Part shown: positions 1 to 9,174 of the stretch, one piece after another
Layout: each line of letters begins with the position of its first letter
Position numbering within the stretch: the first letter of the stretch is position 1
DNA from: Opitutus sp. GAS368
GTDB lineage: Bacteria; Verrucomicrobiota; Verrucomicrobiia; Opitutales; Opitutaceae
Assembly: GCA_945871005.1 (NCBI GenBank)
Contig: CAMBUJ010000012.1
Coordinates: 1-36,402 of the forward strand
Length of the DNA stretch: 36,402 nt
Direction: 5' to 3'
Program-made: the position numbers and the translations under genes
The notes under the pieces: generated by a model
What the model saw: only the letters and a program-made list of their open reading frames with translations
Database searches by the model: none
What the model was told of the DNA's origin: nothing

Positions 1-609
1 GGCAAGGTCCAGGAAGTTCCCCAGACCGAAAAGACCCCGTTCTGGCCCCGTTCCCCCTACGGTTGCGCCAAGATGTACGCGTACTGGCTGACGGTGAACT
101 ACCGCGAGTCGTACAACCTGCATGCCTCGAACGGCATTCTCTTCAACCACGAGTCACCTCGCCGCGGCGAAACCTTCGTGACACGCAAAATCACCCGCGC
201 GGTCGGCCGCATTAAACTCGGCCTGCAAGACTCCATCTACCTCGGCAACCTCGACGCCCAGCGCGATTGGGGTTACGCCAAAGAATACGTCGAGATGATG
301 TGGATGATGCTGCAACAGGATCAACCGGACGACTACGTCGTCGGCACCAACGAGACCCACAGCGTCAAAGAATTCTGCCAAGTCGCCTTCGCCCGTGCCG
401 GTCTGGATTGGGAGAAGTACGTCAAATACGACGCCCGTTACGAGCGTCCCGCCGAGGTGGAGTTGCTCATTGGCGATCCGGCCAAGGCCAAGAAGCAACT
501 CGGCTGGGAGCCGAAGGTGCGCTTCAAAGAACTCGTGGAGCTGATGGTCGATCACGATATCGAACTCGCCAAACGGGAATCCCAGATCGCCAAGCTGCCC
601 CCGCTCTGA
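1..609 (+). CDS. gmd: GDP-mannose 4,6-dehydratase, C-terminal part
   Basis: The reading frame is open from base 1, so the start lies outside the window. About 202 C-terminal residues are present. GMD converts GDP-D-mannose to GDP-4-keto-6-deoxy-D-mannose, the first step to GDP-L-fucose, in the cytoplasm. The fragment opens with the family-typical stretch [14 protein letters not shown], then the SDR catalytic pair Y20-xxx-K24 (YGCAK), then [20 protein letters not shown], a signature of this family. The missing part would carry the N-terminal Rossmann GxxGxxG. The next gene, fcl, starts 20 bases after the stop on the same strand and catalyses the following step, which supports both calls and an operon for cell-surface fucose. 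The assignment is firm; only the start is unseen. Confidence 0.97.
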   Translation, partial: GKVQEVPQTEKTPFWPRSPYGCAKMYAYWLTVNYRESYNLHASNGILFNHESPRRGETFVTRKITRAVGRIKLGLQDSIYLGNLDAQRDWGYAKEYVEMMWMMLQQDQPDDYVVGTNETHSVKEFCQVAFARAGLDWEKYVKYDARYERPAEVELLIGDPAKAKKQLGWEPKVRFKELVELMVDHDIELAKRESQIAKLPPL

Positions 610-629
610 ACCGGACAAGGCCTACTGCC

Positions 630-1565
630 ATGAAATACTACATCGCTGGTCATCAAGGCATGGTGGGTTCGGCGCTGGTTCGGCGCCTCCAAGGCGAACC
701 AGGCGCGGAGTTGGTGGTTCGCACCCGGCGCGAACTCGACCTGACTTCGCAGGCTGCGGTCGAGTCGTTTTTCGCCAGCGAAAAACCCGACGTGGCCATC
801 ATTGCGGCGGCCAAAGTCGGAGGGATTCACGCCAACAACACCTACCCGGCCGACTTCATTTTTGAAAACCTGATGGTGGCCGCCAACGCCGTCCACGCCG
901 CCCATCGCCACGGGGTCAAACGCCTGCTGTTCCTCGGCAGCTCGTGCATCTACCCCAAGCTCGCCCCACAGCCGATGCGTGAGGATTGCCTGCTCACCAG
1001 CGCACTGGAGCCGACCAACGAGGCCTATGCCATCGCCAAGATCGCCGGACTCAAACTCTGCCAATACTACCGCAAGCAGCACGGGGTCCTATTCCACTCG
1101 GCGATGCCCACCAACCTGTACGGCCCAGGCGACAACTACCACCCGCAGAACTCGCATGTGTTGCCCGCCTTGATCCGCCGCTTCGACGAGGCCCGCGCCG
1201 CCGGCAAGTCCGAGGTGATCGCCTGGGGCACCGGCACACCCATGCGCGAATTCCTCCACGTCGACGATCTCGCCGACGCCTGCGCATTCCTACTCAAACA
1301 GGACAACCCGCCCGACTGGATCAACGTGGGCACCGGCACCGACGTCACCATCAAGGAGCTCACCGAGTCGGTCGCGGCGGCCACCGGTTTCACCGGCAAA
1401 ATCACCTGGGACGCCAGCAAGCCCGATGGCACGCCGCGCAAGCTAATGGATGTATCCATGCTGGCTGGACTGGGCTGGAAAGCTCGCATCGCCCTGCGCG
1501 AGGGCCTGGCCCAAACCTACGCTGCATTCCTCGCCGAGCGCGCCGCTGGCACGCTCCGGCAGTAA
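630..1565 (+). CDS. fcl: GDP-L-fucose synthase
   Basis: This 311-residue enzyme epimerises and NADPH-reduces GDP-4-keto-6-deoxymannose to GDP-L-fucose. The open frame extends upstream into gmd, but ATG 630 is the right start because it puts the dinucleotide-binding motif GHQGMVG at residues 7-13, as usual for the family, and gives the usual length. Other marks are [12 protein letters not shown], the catalytic serine region GSSCIYPK, the pair Y133-xxx-K137 (YAIAK), and [11 protein letters not shown]. No Shine-Dalgarno is visible in the 20-base spacer after gmd, so translational coupling is possible. A strong palindrome follows directly after the stop. Confidence 0.97.
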   Translation: MKYYIAGHQGMVGSALVRRLQGEPGAELVVRTRRELDLTSQAAVESFFASEKPDVAIIAAAKVGGIHANNTYPADFIFENLMVAANAVHAAHRHGVKRLLFLGSSCIYPKLAPQPMREDCLLTSALEPTNEAYAIAKIAGLKLCQYYRKQHGVLFHSAMPTNLYGPGDNYHPQNSHVLPALIRRFDEARAAGKSEVIAWGTGTPMREFLHVDDLADACAFLLKQDNPPDWINVGTGTDVTIKELTESVAAATGFTGKITWDASKPDGTPRKLMDVSMLAGLGWKARIALREGLAQTYAAFLAERAAGTLRQ

Positions 1566-1574
1566 AAGAAACGG

Positions 1575-1605
1575 TGTAGGCCCGGACCCGGTGGTCGGGC
1601 CTACA
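1575..1605. terminator. Perfect-ended palindrome between convergent fcl and pgl
   Basis: Bases 1575-1584 (TGTAGGCCCG) pair with 1596-1605, and ACC 1586-1588 pairs with GGT 1593-1595 around a CGGT tetraloop, with one bulged G. The 13-bp stem lies between two convergent genes, so it could end transcription from both sides, although no long T-tract follows on either strand. The TAG stop of pgl lies inside the right arm. Its GTAGG...CCTAC ends resemble REP-like dispersed palindromes, an alternative explanation. Confidence 0.5.
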
Positions 1606-2332
1606 ATTTGGCAGCCGCCGCCTCATCCACCAGCCAGACCACCCGGTCCGCACAGGTTTTGAGGATTTGCGACGGCACGTTTTTAGGATCGTAGGAACCA
1701 CGCATCACGCGCTGCAAGGCCTCGGCTTTGCCCGCGCCGAGAGTCATCAGCACAATCAGTCCGCACTGGCGCAAACCAGTCGGGGTAATCGTCAGGCGCC
1801 AACCTTTGCCGGGCACTTCCTGTCCACCAAAGGGCAGCCCACCGTCATCGCTCAACAGCGGTGTGCCGGGGAAAAGTGAAGCGGTGTGGCAATCGTCGCC
1901 CATGCCCAGAAAACACACGTCATAGGCGCGGCCAGGACCGGCCAAAATCAACAGGGTCCGGCGGTAAGCCTCAGCCGCTTCGGCAACCGGCCAGGCAACC
2001 ATCCACGGGTGCCGGCGATCGGTTGGCACGGCCAGCGGCTCGAGCAACTGACGCTCGGCGTTGCCAAAATTACTGTCGGGGCTGCTCAACAGGACATGCC
2101 GCTCGTCGCTCACGGTCCACTCAATGCCGGCAGCCTCGGCCGGGGTTAACTTATGGCTGGCGACCACCCATTGATACCATTCCTTGGGCGTGCCCCCACC
2201 GGTCAGCGCCCAAAGAAAGCGGGAATGCGCAGCCTGTGACCGGGCCTGCTGCCCTAGTTCGAGAGCCTTCTCAAAGAGCTCCTGCTTGGTGCCGACGAGA
2301 ACCTGGCCGTATTCAGACTTAATTTCGCGCAT
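1601..2332 (-). CDS. pgl: 6-phosphogluconolactonase
   Basis: A 243-residue cytosolic hydrolase of the DevB/SOL family. It opens 6-phosphoglucono-1,5-lactone to 6-phosphogluconate, the second step of the oxidative pentose-phosphate pathway. Visible motifs are the phosphate-binding TGGGTP (44-49), SDERHV (75-80) and GMGDDCHTASLFPG (143-156), which matches the family GxGxDGHxASLFPG except that the usual glycine is C148. It is the last gene of zwf-opcA-pgl, starting 45 bases after opcA. The leader reads AACACC then ATG, with no Shine-Dalgarno. The stop codon lies within the 1575-1605 palindrome. Confidence 0.95.
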   Translation of the reverse strand: MREIKSEYGQVLVGTKQELFEKALELGQQARSQAAHSRFLWALTGGGTPKEWYQWVVASHKLTPAEAAGIEWTVSDERHVLLSSPDSNFGNAERQLLEPLAVPTDRRHPWMVAWPVAEAAEAYRRTLLILAGPGRAYDVCFLGMGDDCHTASLFPGTPLLSDDGGLPFGGQEVPGKGWRLTITPTGLRQCGLIVLMTLGAGKAEALQRVMRGSYDPKNVPSQILKTCADRVVWLVDEAAAAKL

Positions 2333-2377
2333 GGTGTTATTCTTAAAATAGGGCTGCCGGGGTTGGCCAATCTTGGC

Positions 2378-3355
2378 TTAAAAGAACATCGACTCACCGA
2401 GGGCGGCCTCGGGGCTGAGCAGACTGACGGTGGTCGGCAAGGTGGTCGTGCCGGTGCCCAAATCGGCGGTGAAGGAGCCGCTGCCATGGGCCAAATCGCC
2501 GCGCCAATGAAACCGGTGGGCATTGCGGTAGTTGAAATCCAACTCGAAGGAAACCCCCTCGGCACGTTCCTGGGTCTCGACCCGGATGTCTTTGGCCCCG
2601 CAATTGACCAAGCGGGTCTGCAACCACTTGGCCAAAACACGCGCTTCGGCGGCAACCGCGGGTTGGTGAATCAAGCTGACCCCATTCAGCCCATCGACGA
2701 TCGACGCTGGCGGATAGGCGCTGAGGAACTGGGCGATCGATTGGCGCACGGGCAGCAGACGAGCGTATGCGAGATCGCGAACCAGTTCGGGCTTGGGCCA
2801 GGCGAACGTCAGGGCGTCGGCTGGCGTGATCGCGCTATCAAGAATGACCCGCTTGGAACGGTTGAGCAGGTACTTGAATTGGCTGATGCGTGCGCTGGAA
2901 ATAAAACGGTGCGGCCAGTAGTAAAGCGGTAGGTCGGAGGAAAGGCAGATCGACACCTGATTCTCGACGAAGGGCCGGGCCGAGAAGGGGTAATTGAGCA
3001 TCACAAACTCGCAGCAACGCGTGTCGCCCTTCGATTTCCCCAGATGGCATTCGCCGTAAATTTTGGCGCGCATCTCAGTCGTAGTGGCCTCGTCGGGCAT
3101 CGGGCAAAGCACGACCACGCGGCACGGGTAGCGGCGGGAAAAACGCACCGCGATTTGAAACTGCTCCAGCGCGTCTTCGACGGTGGTGTGCAGACCGAGC
3201 TGGACGACAAAGTTAACCTGGGTGGCCTTGGCATTGTCGTGGGCGGGCGCGGCCCCACCCCCTGCGGCAACGTCATCCCACATGCGGGTCATGCTCTTCT
3301 TGATCGAGCCCACCGGAACCTCGATACCGGGCAAGGCGTTGAAAATTTCAGACAT
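2378..3355 (-). CDS. opcA: Glucose-6-phosphate dehydrogenase assembly protein OpcA
   Basis: A 325-residue protein matching OpcA, which in cyanobacteria and actinobacteria binds glucose-6-phosphate dehydrogenase and promotes its active oligomeric, redox-responsive state. Family-like stretches are the N-terminal region with VNFVV and the internal RYPCRVVVLCP, and the central SDLPLYYWPHRF. It sits between zwf (130 bases upstream) and pgl (45 bases downstream), the classic order. It contains several cysteines (for example CCEF and the one in VNCGAKD), but I cannot say which matter. Recognition is by motif and context; the C-terminal third is less conserved. Confidence 0.9.
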   Translation of the reverse strand: MSEIFNALPGIEVPVGSIKKSMTRMWDDVAAGGGAAPAHDNAKATQVNFVVQLGLHTTVEDALEQFQIAVRFSRRYPCRVVVLCPMPDEATTTEMRAKIYGECHLGKSKGDTRCCEFVMLNYPFSARPFVENQVSICLSSDLPLYYWPHRFISSARISQFKYLLNRSKRVILDSAITPADALTFAWPKPELVRDLAYARLLPVRQSIAQFLSAYPPASIVDGLNGVSLIHQPAVAAEARVLAKWLQTRLVNCGAKDIRVETQERAEGVSFELDFNYRNAHRFHWRGDLAHGSGSFTADLGTGTTTLPTTVSLLSPEAALGESMFF

Positions 3356-3485
3356 CGTGATGGGAGGCCGTGGCGCCCCCCCGCTCGTCCGGCCGGCCCG
3401 ATTAGGGGAAGCGACACAGACCAGCGGGAGGCGTGCTTAGGCGGTTGAAGTGGTCGTTGGGATTTCCCGGCGCAGGCAGGGAGAC

Positions 3486-5024
3486 TTAGGGCTGGCGCCA
3501 GAGGTGGTTGTTCTTGGCCAACAGGGCGTCAGCGTCGGCCGGCCCCCAGGACCCGGCGGGATAGCTGTCCATGCCGGTGCGACCAGCGGCAGCCCAAGCC
3601 TCCAGAACCGGAGTGTAGAGCTTCCAGGACGTCTCCGCCTCGTCACCCCGGATGAACAGGGTTCCGTCACCGGTCATGGCGTCGAGCACCAGGCGCTCGT
3701 AGGCCTCGGGCGTATTCGAGCCGAAGGTCGTAGAGTAGTGAAAGTTCATCTTCACCGGCTGGGTGCGGGTTTCCAGGCCGGGGACCTTGCCGTTGAGCAC
3801 CAAGCTCAGTCCCTCGTCGGGCTGGATTTGGAAGGCCAGTGTGTTGGGAGCCAGGTTGAAGCGCTCGCTCTCGGCGAACAGGGTGCCGGGGGGACGCTTG
3901 AACTGCACGGCGATCTCGGTCACGCGGCGCGACATGCGTTTGCCTGAGCGCAAATAGAAGGGCACTCCCTGCCAGCGCCAGTTGTTGATGGAAAGACGGA
4001 TGCCTGCATAGGTCTCGGTGCCCGATTCCGGGTGAATGCCGCCCTCCTCGAGGTAACCTTTGGCCGGTTTACCGCCCATCATGCCGGCAGCGTATTGCGC
4101 GCGCACCACGTCGCCGCCCGGAGTGAGATCCAAGGGCTGGATGGCGCGGAGAAGTTTCACCTTCTCGTCGCGGATCGCCTCGGCGTCGAGCGAGACAGGC
4201 GGCTCCATCGCAGTGAGCGCGACGAGTTGCATGGTGTGATTTTGGATCATGTCACGCAGTGCGCCGCTCTGCTCGTAGTAGCCGCCGCGCGTACCCACGC
4301 CAACCTCTTCGGAAACGGTGATCTGCACCGAATCGATGTAGTTGCGATTCCAGAGGGGCTCGAAAATGGAGTTGGCGAAGCGCTGCACCAGCAAGTCCTG
4401 CACGGTCTCCTTGCCCAAGTAGTGATCGATGCGATAAACCTGATGCTCCTCGAAGACTTGGCGGATCGTCTGATTGAGCTCCAGGGCGGTGGTCAGATCC
4501 TTACCGAATGGTTTTTCGATGATGACCTTCGAATGATGCGGTTGACCGAGATATTTCGCGGCCAGTCCGCTCGCGCCCAAGTTGAGCAGGATCGGCGCAA
4601 ACACCGACGGCGGGGTCGAAATGTAGAACAACGTCTGCACCTCGCGACCGAGCGTTTTTTCGATGCCGGCGATGTGCTCGGCCAAGCGGATAAATGCGTC
4701 TGGTTCGTCGTAGCCTCCGGCAACATAGGTGGTGCGTGCAGCCACCCGGCCCCAGACCTCCTCGTTCAACTCGCGCCGGGAAAATTCGTTGATCGCGTCG
4801 GTCGCGTCCTGGCGGAACTGCTCGTCGGGAATCGCCTTGCGCCCATAGCCAATCAGAAAGAAATCCGCCGGCAGCAGATTATCGAAACTGAGGTTGTAGA
4901 TGGCGGGAATGAGTTTGCGCGCGGTGAGGTCGCCCGAGGCGCCAAAAATGACGACCACAGTGGGCGGGCTACCGCGATGTTTACTGAGACCTTGAAGGAA
5001 GGGGTGACGTTGGACTTCGGCCAT
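3486..5024 (-). CDS. zwf: Glucose-6-phosphate 1-dehydrogenase
   Basis: It oxidises glucose-6-phosphate to 6-phosphogluconolactone with NADP(+) and commits carbon to the oxidative pentose-phosphate pathway. With ATG 5024 it is 512 residues, close to the family norm. A TTG at 5063 would add 13 residues but has no better leader. Visible are the coenzyme motif GASGDL (28-33), EKPFGKDL (170-177) and the active-site signature RIDHYLGK (198-205) with catalytic H201. It is the first gene of the operon zwf-opcA-pgl. The partner OpcA next door suggests its activity is controlled by that assembly factor. Confidence 0.97.
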   Translation of the reverse strand: MAEVQRHPFLQGLSKHRGSPPTVVVIFGASGDLTARKLIPAIYNLSFDNLLPADFFLIGYGRKAIPDEQFRQDATDAINEFSRRELNEEVWGRVAARTTYVAGGYDEPDAFIRLAEHIAGIEKTLGREVQTLFYISTPPSVFAPILLNLGASGLAAKYLGQPHHSKVIIEKPFGKDLTTALELNQTIRQVFEEHQVYRIDHYLGKETVQDLLVQRFANSIFEPLWNRNYIDSVQITVSEEVGVGTRGGYYEQSGALRDMIQNHTMQLVALTAMEPPVSLDAEAIRDEKVKLLRAIQPLDLTPGGDVVRAQYAAGMMGGKPAKGYLEEGGIHPESGTETYAGIRLSINNWRWQGVPFYLRSGKRMSRRVTEIAVQFKRPPGTLFAESERFNLAPNTLAFQIQPDEGLSLVLNGKVPGLETRTQPVKMNFHYSTTFGSNTPEAYERLVLDAMTGDGTLFIRGDEAETSWKLYTPVLEAWAAAGRTGMDSYPAGSWGPADADALLAKNNHLWRQP

Positions 5025-5068
5025 GGAACCGCGAATTTCGTCCAGCCGGAGACGAGCAAGCAAGGCTA

Positions 5069-5088
5069 ATGCGGTGAATAATCCGCAT
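5069..5088 (-). other. Small hairpin between yraN and zwf
   Basis: ATGCGG (5069-5074) pairs with CCGCAT (5083-5088) around an 8-base AT-rich loop. It lies after the yraN stop and before the zwf start, both on the minus strand. There is no T-tract, so a terminator role is doubtful; a leader structure for zwf is equally possible. Confidence 0.25.
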
Positions 5089-5106
5089 GCTTCCGTCCAG
5101 TCTCGC

Positions 5107-5535
5107 TCATGGCCGGAAGTGCTTGGGAAAAAGCTCGATGTTTTCGAAGTGGCGCACCTCGGCCTCCCCTGACGCCGTCACTGCGACCTCGACGACATCG
5201 AAGCGGAACGAGTGTTGGCGCGGCTTGAGCGAACGCAGGTAGGCGGTGGCGGCCCGGCGCACCACTTTCTTTTTACGTGAACCCACCGCAAAGAAGCCCG
5301 CGACCAACGCGGTCGCAGCGCGGGTTTTAACCTCCACAAAAACCAGCACCGCTCCATCTTGGCAGACCAGATCGAGCTCGTCGCGCCGGTCATGGGGATC
5401 GCGCCAGTTACGTGCGACCACGAGATAGCCCCGTTTTTGCAAGAAATCGGCGGCCAGTCGCTCCCCTCGCTCGCCCGTACTGAGGGACCGGAACCAAGAC
5501 GGGTTACCCAGCCAGGATTGGAGTCGTTGTAACAT
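5107..5535 (-). CDS. yraN: YraN/UPF0102 family nuclease-fold protein
   Basis: This 142-residue protein has the UPF0102 layout: GERGERLAADFLQKRGY (21-37), RNWR, then DELDLV...LVFVEVKTR, where D55, E68 and K70 form the D-ExK core of the restriction-endonuclease fold. The family is nearly universal in bacteria, and its biological role is not settled; a structure-selective or repair nuclease is often proposed. The start ATG 5535 is preceded by AAACC with no Shine-Dalgarno. It diverges from the ATPase gene at 5633, leaving a 97-base shared promoter space. Downstream is zwf on the same strand, with no functional link that I know of. Confidence 0.92.
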   Translation of the reverse strand: MLQRLQSWLGNPSWFRSLSTGERGERLAADFLQKRGYLVVARNWRDPHDRRDELDLVCQDGAVLVFVEVKTRAATALVAGFFAVGSRKKKVVRRAATAYLRSLKPRQHSFRFDVVEVAVTASGEAEVRHFENIELFPKHFRP

Positions 5536-5632
5536 GGTTTACGGGTTCAGTAACCGGGGGTGAATTGTCATTGCGACCCCTCCACTGGGCTGGCAGTTCC
5601 TAACTGAAACGCTTCGGCGCATACCCTGAACC

Positions 5633-7819
5633 ATGGCTTCGACTTCCTCCATTGCCTCCACCCTGCGTCGTGCGCTGCTCGTAAAAGTTATTTCCAAGCC
5701 GACCCCGACACGCGAGGACGTCACCGCGGTGATCGAATTAACCTCATCAAAAGTCGTCGAGGCGCTCCAGTCCCAGTCAATGACCCTCTATTTGGTGGAA
5801 GGGAACCAAATCGCCTTCCGCCATGTTTACTACTCGCCCTCCCTCTGGGGGGCCGATTCGGCCAAAGCGGAAAGCTTCAAGGCGAGTGCCGCCAAACTCC
5901 TTGATCTTAAAATCCCCCTCGGCCAAGGCATCGTCGGCAAAGTGATCGCAGGCGGCAAACCGGTGATTTTCCGCAACACCGAGACGCAGGCGCCCTTCAT
6001 GGCCTCGATGGCCCAAACCAGCGGCTTTGAGGTGTGCTCGATGCTCACCGTACCGCTTCAGGTTGGCCCCCTCACCATCGGAGCCATACAGGTGCTCAAC
6101 AAGGAACCGATCGCCGGTACCCAGGGCGTTTTCTCCGAGGGCGATGTAACGCTGCTGCAGGAGGTCGCCGAATATTCGGCCGCCCTGATCCAGCGCATGC
6201 AGGATCCGAAGTTCCAACCCAGCCCGGAAGACACCGCCAAGTTCATCGCCCGCCTGACCGACCATCCGCTCATCACCAAAGCCGAGGAGCTGACCATCGA
6301 CGAGAATTTGGTGACAGCCATCGGCGATGCGATCATCCGCCGCGAACAAATTTTCCCGTGCAGCCGCACCTCGGCCAATTCGATTAGCGTCCTCATGACC
6401 AACCCGTTGGACTTCGCCCGCCGCGAAGCCTTCCAGCAAGCCACCGAACTGGTCATCGACGAGATCTCCATTGCCTCATCCCCCTTCATTGAGGCTCTGG
6501 TCAAAAAACACTTCAAAAACGATCCCGCCGCCACCACCACCGACGTCGATATCTCCAGTGTCGCCGAGGTGATCAGCTCAGCCTACAGCGGCGAAGGCAC
6601 CGGCGAGATCAAGGCCGAAGACCTCGAAAACGAGGACTCCGCCCCGGTCATCCAGCTGACCAATCGCATCATCGAAGACGCCTACATTTGCGGCGCTTCC
6701 GACATCCACATCGAGCCGATGGAAAAGGATCTCGTGATCCGCTACCGCATCGACGGGCTTTGCCAGGAAAAGCTGCGCCTGCCCAAGCAGGTGGCCAACG
6801 GCTTGGTCACCCGCCTGAAAATCATGTGCAACCTCGACATTGCCGAGCGTCGCCTGCCCCAGGACGGCCGCATTGTTTTCAAAAAATACACCAAGAAGAA
6901 CATCGATATCGACCTGCGCGTGGCCACCGGCCCGATGAATCATGGCGAGAAGGTCGTCATGCGCATTCTCGACAAAACCAAGAGCACCCTGCCCTTGCCC
7001 GCCCTCGGCTTCTCCGACGAAAACCTGGCCCGCTACCGCGAGTGCATCCGCATGCCCTATGGGATGATTCTGCACTGCGGCCCCACCGGATCGGGCAAAT
7101 CGATGACTCTGTATTCCGCCCTCGGCGAGGTGAACACGCCCGACGTGAACATCCAAACCGCGGAGGACCCCATCGAATACACCCTGCCTGGGCTCAACCA
7201 GATGCAGATGAACCGCCAAATCGGGCTGACCTTTGCCCGCGCCCTGCGCTGCTACCTGCGCATGGACCCCGACATCATCCTGGTCGGCGAAATCCGCGAC
7301 GAGGAAACCGCGCAAATCGCAGTCGAAGCCGCCCTCACCGGTCACTTGCTCGTCTCCACCCTGCACACCAACGACGCGCCCTCGACGGTCTCGCGCATCG
7401 GGGAAATGGGCGTTGAACCGTTTAACATCTCCGCATCCCTGGTTTGCGTGTGCGCCCAACGCCTCCTGCGCCGCGTCTGCAAAAACTGCAAGCAACCCTA
7501 CGAGCCCGAGGGCAGGGAAAAGAAACTGTTGGAGGAGGCCATCGGCTGGAGCGGCCAAGTCTTCAAAGCCAACGCCCAAGGTTGCCCTACGTGCAACGGT
7601 GCCGGCTACAAAGGCCGCGTCGGTATCCACGAACTCATGGTCAACAACGAGGAGCTGACCAACGCGATCAACAAGGAGGTCGAGGTCGCCGAGCTCAAGC
7701 GCATCGCCATGCGCACCGGCATGAAGACTTTGCACCAAGACTCGATGCTCAAGGTCAAGATGGGCCTGACCACCATCGAGGAAGCCCTGAGCAACGTCCC
7801 GCCCGACCTGATCAAATAA
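5633..7819 (+). CDS. GAF-fused GspE/PilB-type secretion or pilus ATPase
   Basis: A 728-residue cytoplasmic ATPase that would power a type II secretion system or type IV pilus at the inner membrane. Residues about 30-195 look like a GAF domain ([16 protein letters not shown], then [16 protein letters not shown]). About 205-300 is a degenerate N-terminal T2SSE-like domain. From about 330 comes the ATPase: SDIHIEP, Walker A GPTGSGKS (483-490), Walker [11 protein letters not shown] from 547, and the His box [14 protein letters not shown] zinc-type tetracysteine loop follows (C616, C619, C651, C654), then GRVGIHELM. This is the assembly/secretion subtype rather than PilT, which lacks the cysteine loop. 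No pilin, GspF/PilC or secretin gene is nearby. ACC directly precedes the start ATG. Confidence 0.93.
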   Translation: MASTSSIASTLRRALLVKVISKPTPTREDVTAVIELTSSKVVEALQSQSMTLYLVEGNQIAFRHVYYSPSLWGADSAKAESFKASAAKLLDLKIPLGQGIVGKVIAGGKPVIFRNTETQAPFMASMAQTSGFEVCSMLTVPLQVGPLTIGAIQVLNKEPIAGTQGVFSEGDVTLLQEVAEYSAALIQRMQDPKFQPSPEDTAKFIARLTDHPLITKAEELTIDENLVTAIGDAIIRREQIFPCSRTSANSISVLMTNPLDFARREAFQQATELVIDEISIASSPFIEALVKKHFKNDPAATTTDVDISSVAEVISSAYSGEGTGEIKAEDLENEDSAPVIQLTNRIIEDAYICGASDIHIEPMEKDLVIRYRIDGLCQEKLRLPKQVANGLVTRLKIMCNLDIAERRLPQDGRIVFKKYTKKNIDIDLRVATGPMNHGEKVVMRILDKTKSTLPLPALGFSDENLARYRECIRMPYGMILHCGPTGSGKSMTLYSALGEVNTPDVNIQTAEDPIEYTLPGLNQMQMNRQIGLTFARALRCYLRMDPDIILVGEIRDEETAQIAVEAALTGHLLVSTLHTNDAPSTVSRIGEMGVEPFNISASLVCVCAQRLLRRVCKNCKQPYEPEGREKKLLEEAIGWSGQVFKANAQGCPTCNGAGYKGRVGIHELMVNNEELTNAINKEVEVAELKRIAMRTGMKTLHQDSMLKVKMGLTTIEEALSNVPPDLIK

Positions 7820-7890
7820 AAGTCGGCGGGGCGCGCCCCCGCCTCCGCGCTGGACACCCCGCCGCCGCCGCGCAAGGGTCTGCGCCCTGT

Positions 7891-9171
7891 ATGACCCTGA
7901 TCGAAGACCTCCAATGGCGCGGACTCCTCGCCGACTGCACTGACCTCGACGCGCTCACCAAGCGCCTAAACGAAGGTCCAATCACGCTCTATTGCGGTTT
8001 TGATCCCACCGGCGACTCGCTCCACGTCGGCCATCTCATGGGGCAACTCACCCTCAAACGTTTCCAATTGGCCGGCCACCACGTGATCGCCCTGGCCGGT
8101 GGCGCCACCGGCATGGTCGGCGACCCCTCGGGCCGCTCCTCCGAGCGCAACCTGCTCACCCGCGAGCAGCTCGCCCACAACATCGCCTGCATCAAAGAAC
8201 AACTCGCCCGCCTGCTCGATTTCACCGCGACCGCCAATCCGGCCCGCCTCGTCGACAACGCCGACTGGACTGCGCCGATCAGCCTGCTCGATTTCCTGCG
8301 CGACGTCGGAAAATATTTCTCGATCAACGTCATGATGGCCAAGGATTCGGTCAAATCCCGCATGGAGGGAGAAAACGGCATCAGTTACACCGAGTTCAGT
8401 TACCAACTGCTGCAGGCTCACGACTTTTACCACCTGCGCAAAACCGCCCAGTGCGAACTGCAAATCGGCGGCTCCGACCAGTGGGGGAACATCACCGCCG
8501 GCACCGACCTGATCCGCAAAAAACTCGCCGCCACCGCCTGGGGCTGGACCTTCCCGCTCATCACCAAGAGCGACGGCACCAAGTTCGGCAAAACCGCCAG
8601 TGGCGCAGTCTGGCTGGATGCGACCAAAACGAGCGCCTACAAGCTCTACCAGTTCTTCGTTAACACCGAGGACGCCAAGGTCTCCGAATACCTGCGTAAG
8701 TTCACCTTCCTTGCCCGCCCCGAGATCGAGGAGCTGGAGGCCAAACACGCCGCCAACCCCGGCCCCCGCGAGGCCCACAAGGCGCTCGCCCGCGAAGTCG
8801 TCCGCCTCGTCCACAGCCAGGACGCACTCGACGCCGCGCTCAAGGCAAGCGAGATCCTGTTCGGTGCCGAAATCGGCGACACCTCGGAAGAAGTTTTCCG
8901 CGACGTGGTCGGCGAAATCCCGACCCAGACGGTCACCGCTTCCCAGTTAACCGCGCCCGGCTGGATCCTCACCGAGGCCCTCGTGCACACCGGTCTTTCC
9001 CTGTCCAAGGGACAAGCGCGCAAGGACATCGAAGGCGGCGGAGTATATATTAACAACGTGAAGTGCGCCGACATCGCCCGCGCCCTCACGACCGCCGACC
9101 TGCTGTTCGGCAAACACGTGCTGCTGCGCAAAGGCAAACGCACCTACGCGGTGCTCAACCTCGCGGACTAA
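7891..9171 (+). CDS. tyrS: Tyrosine--tRNA ligase
   Basis: A 426-residue class I aminoacyl-tRNA synthetase that charges tRNA-Tyr. The start ATG 7891 is chosen because the open frame upstream overlaps the ATPase gene, and because MTLIEDLQWRGLL is a normal TyrRS N-terminus. Motifs are YCGFDPTGDSLHVGHL with the HIGH-type box H45VGH48, GGSDQWGNI for tyrosine and tRNA selection, KFGKT (231-235) as the KMSKS-type loop, and a C-terminal S4-like RNA-binding domain around LSKGQARKDIEGGGVYIN. It follows the ATPase by 71 bases. Its stop is 3 bases from the stop of the convergent large Hsp70 gene. Confidence 0.97.
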   Translation: MTLIEDLQWRGLLADCTDLDALTKRLNEGPITLYCGFDPTGDSLHVGHLMGQLTLKRFQLAGHHVIALAGGATGMVGDPSGRSSERNLLTREQLAHNIACIKEQLARLLDFTATANPARLVDNADWTAPISLLDFLRDVGKYFSINVMMAKDSVKSRMEGENGISYTEFSYQLLQAHDFYHLRKTAQCELQIGGSDQWGNITAGTDLIRKKLAATAWGWTFPLITKSDGTKFGKTASGAVWLDATKTSAYKLYQFFVNTEDAKVSEYLRKFTFLARPEIEELEAKHAANPGPREAHKALAREVVRLVHSQDALDAALKASEILFGAEIGDTSEEVFRDVVGEIPTQTVTASQLTAPGWILTEALVHTGLSLSKGQARKDIEGGGVYINNVKCADIARALTTADLLFGKHVLLRKGKRTYAVLNLAD

Positions 9172-9174
9172 AGT

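Noticed and set aside
3450-5069. Long plus-strand open frames opposite zwf (for example 4032-5069)
   Set aside because: They are shadows of a firmly identified gene in GC-rich DNA and show no family motifs.
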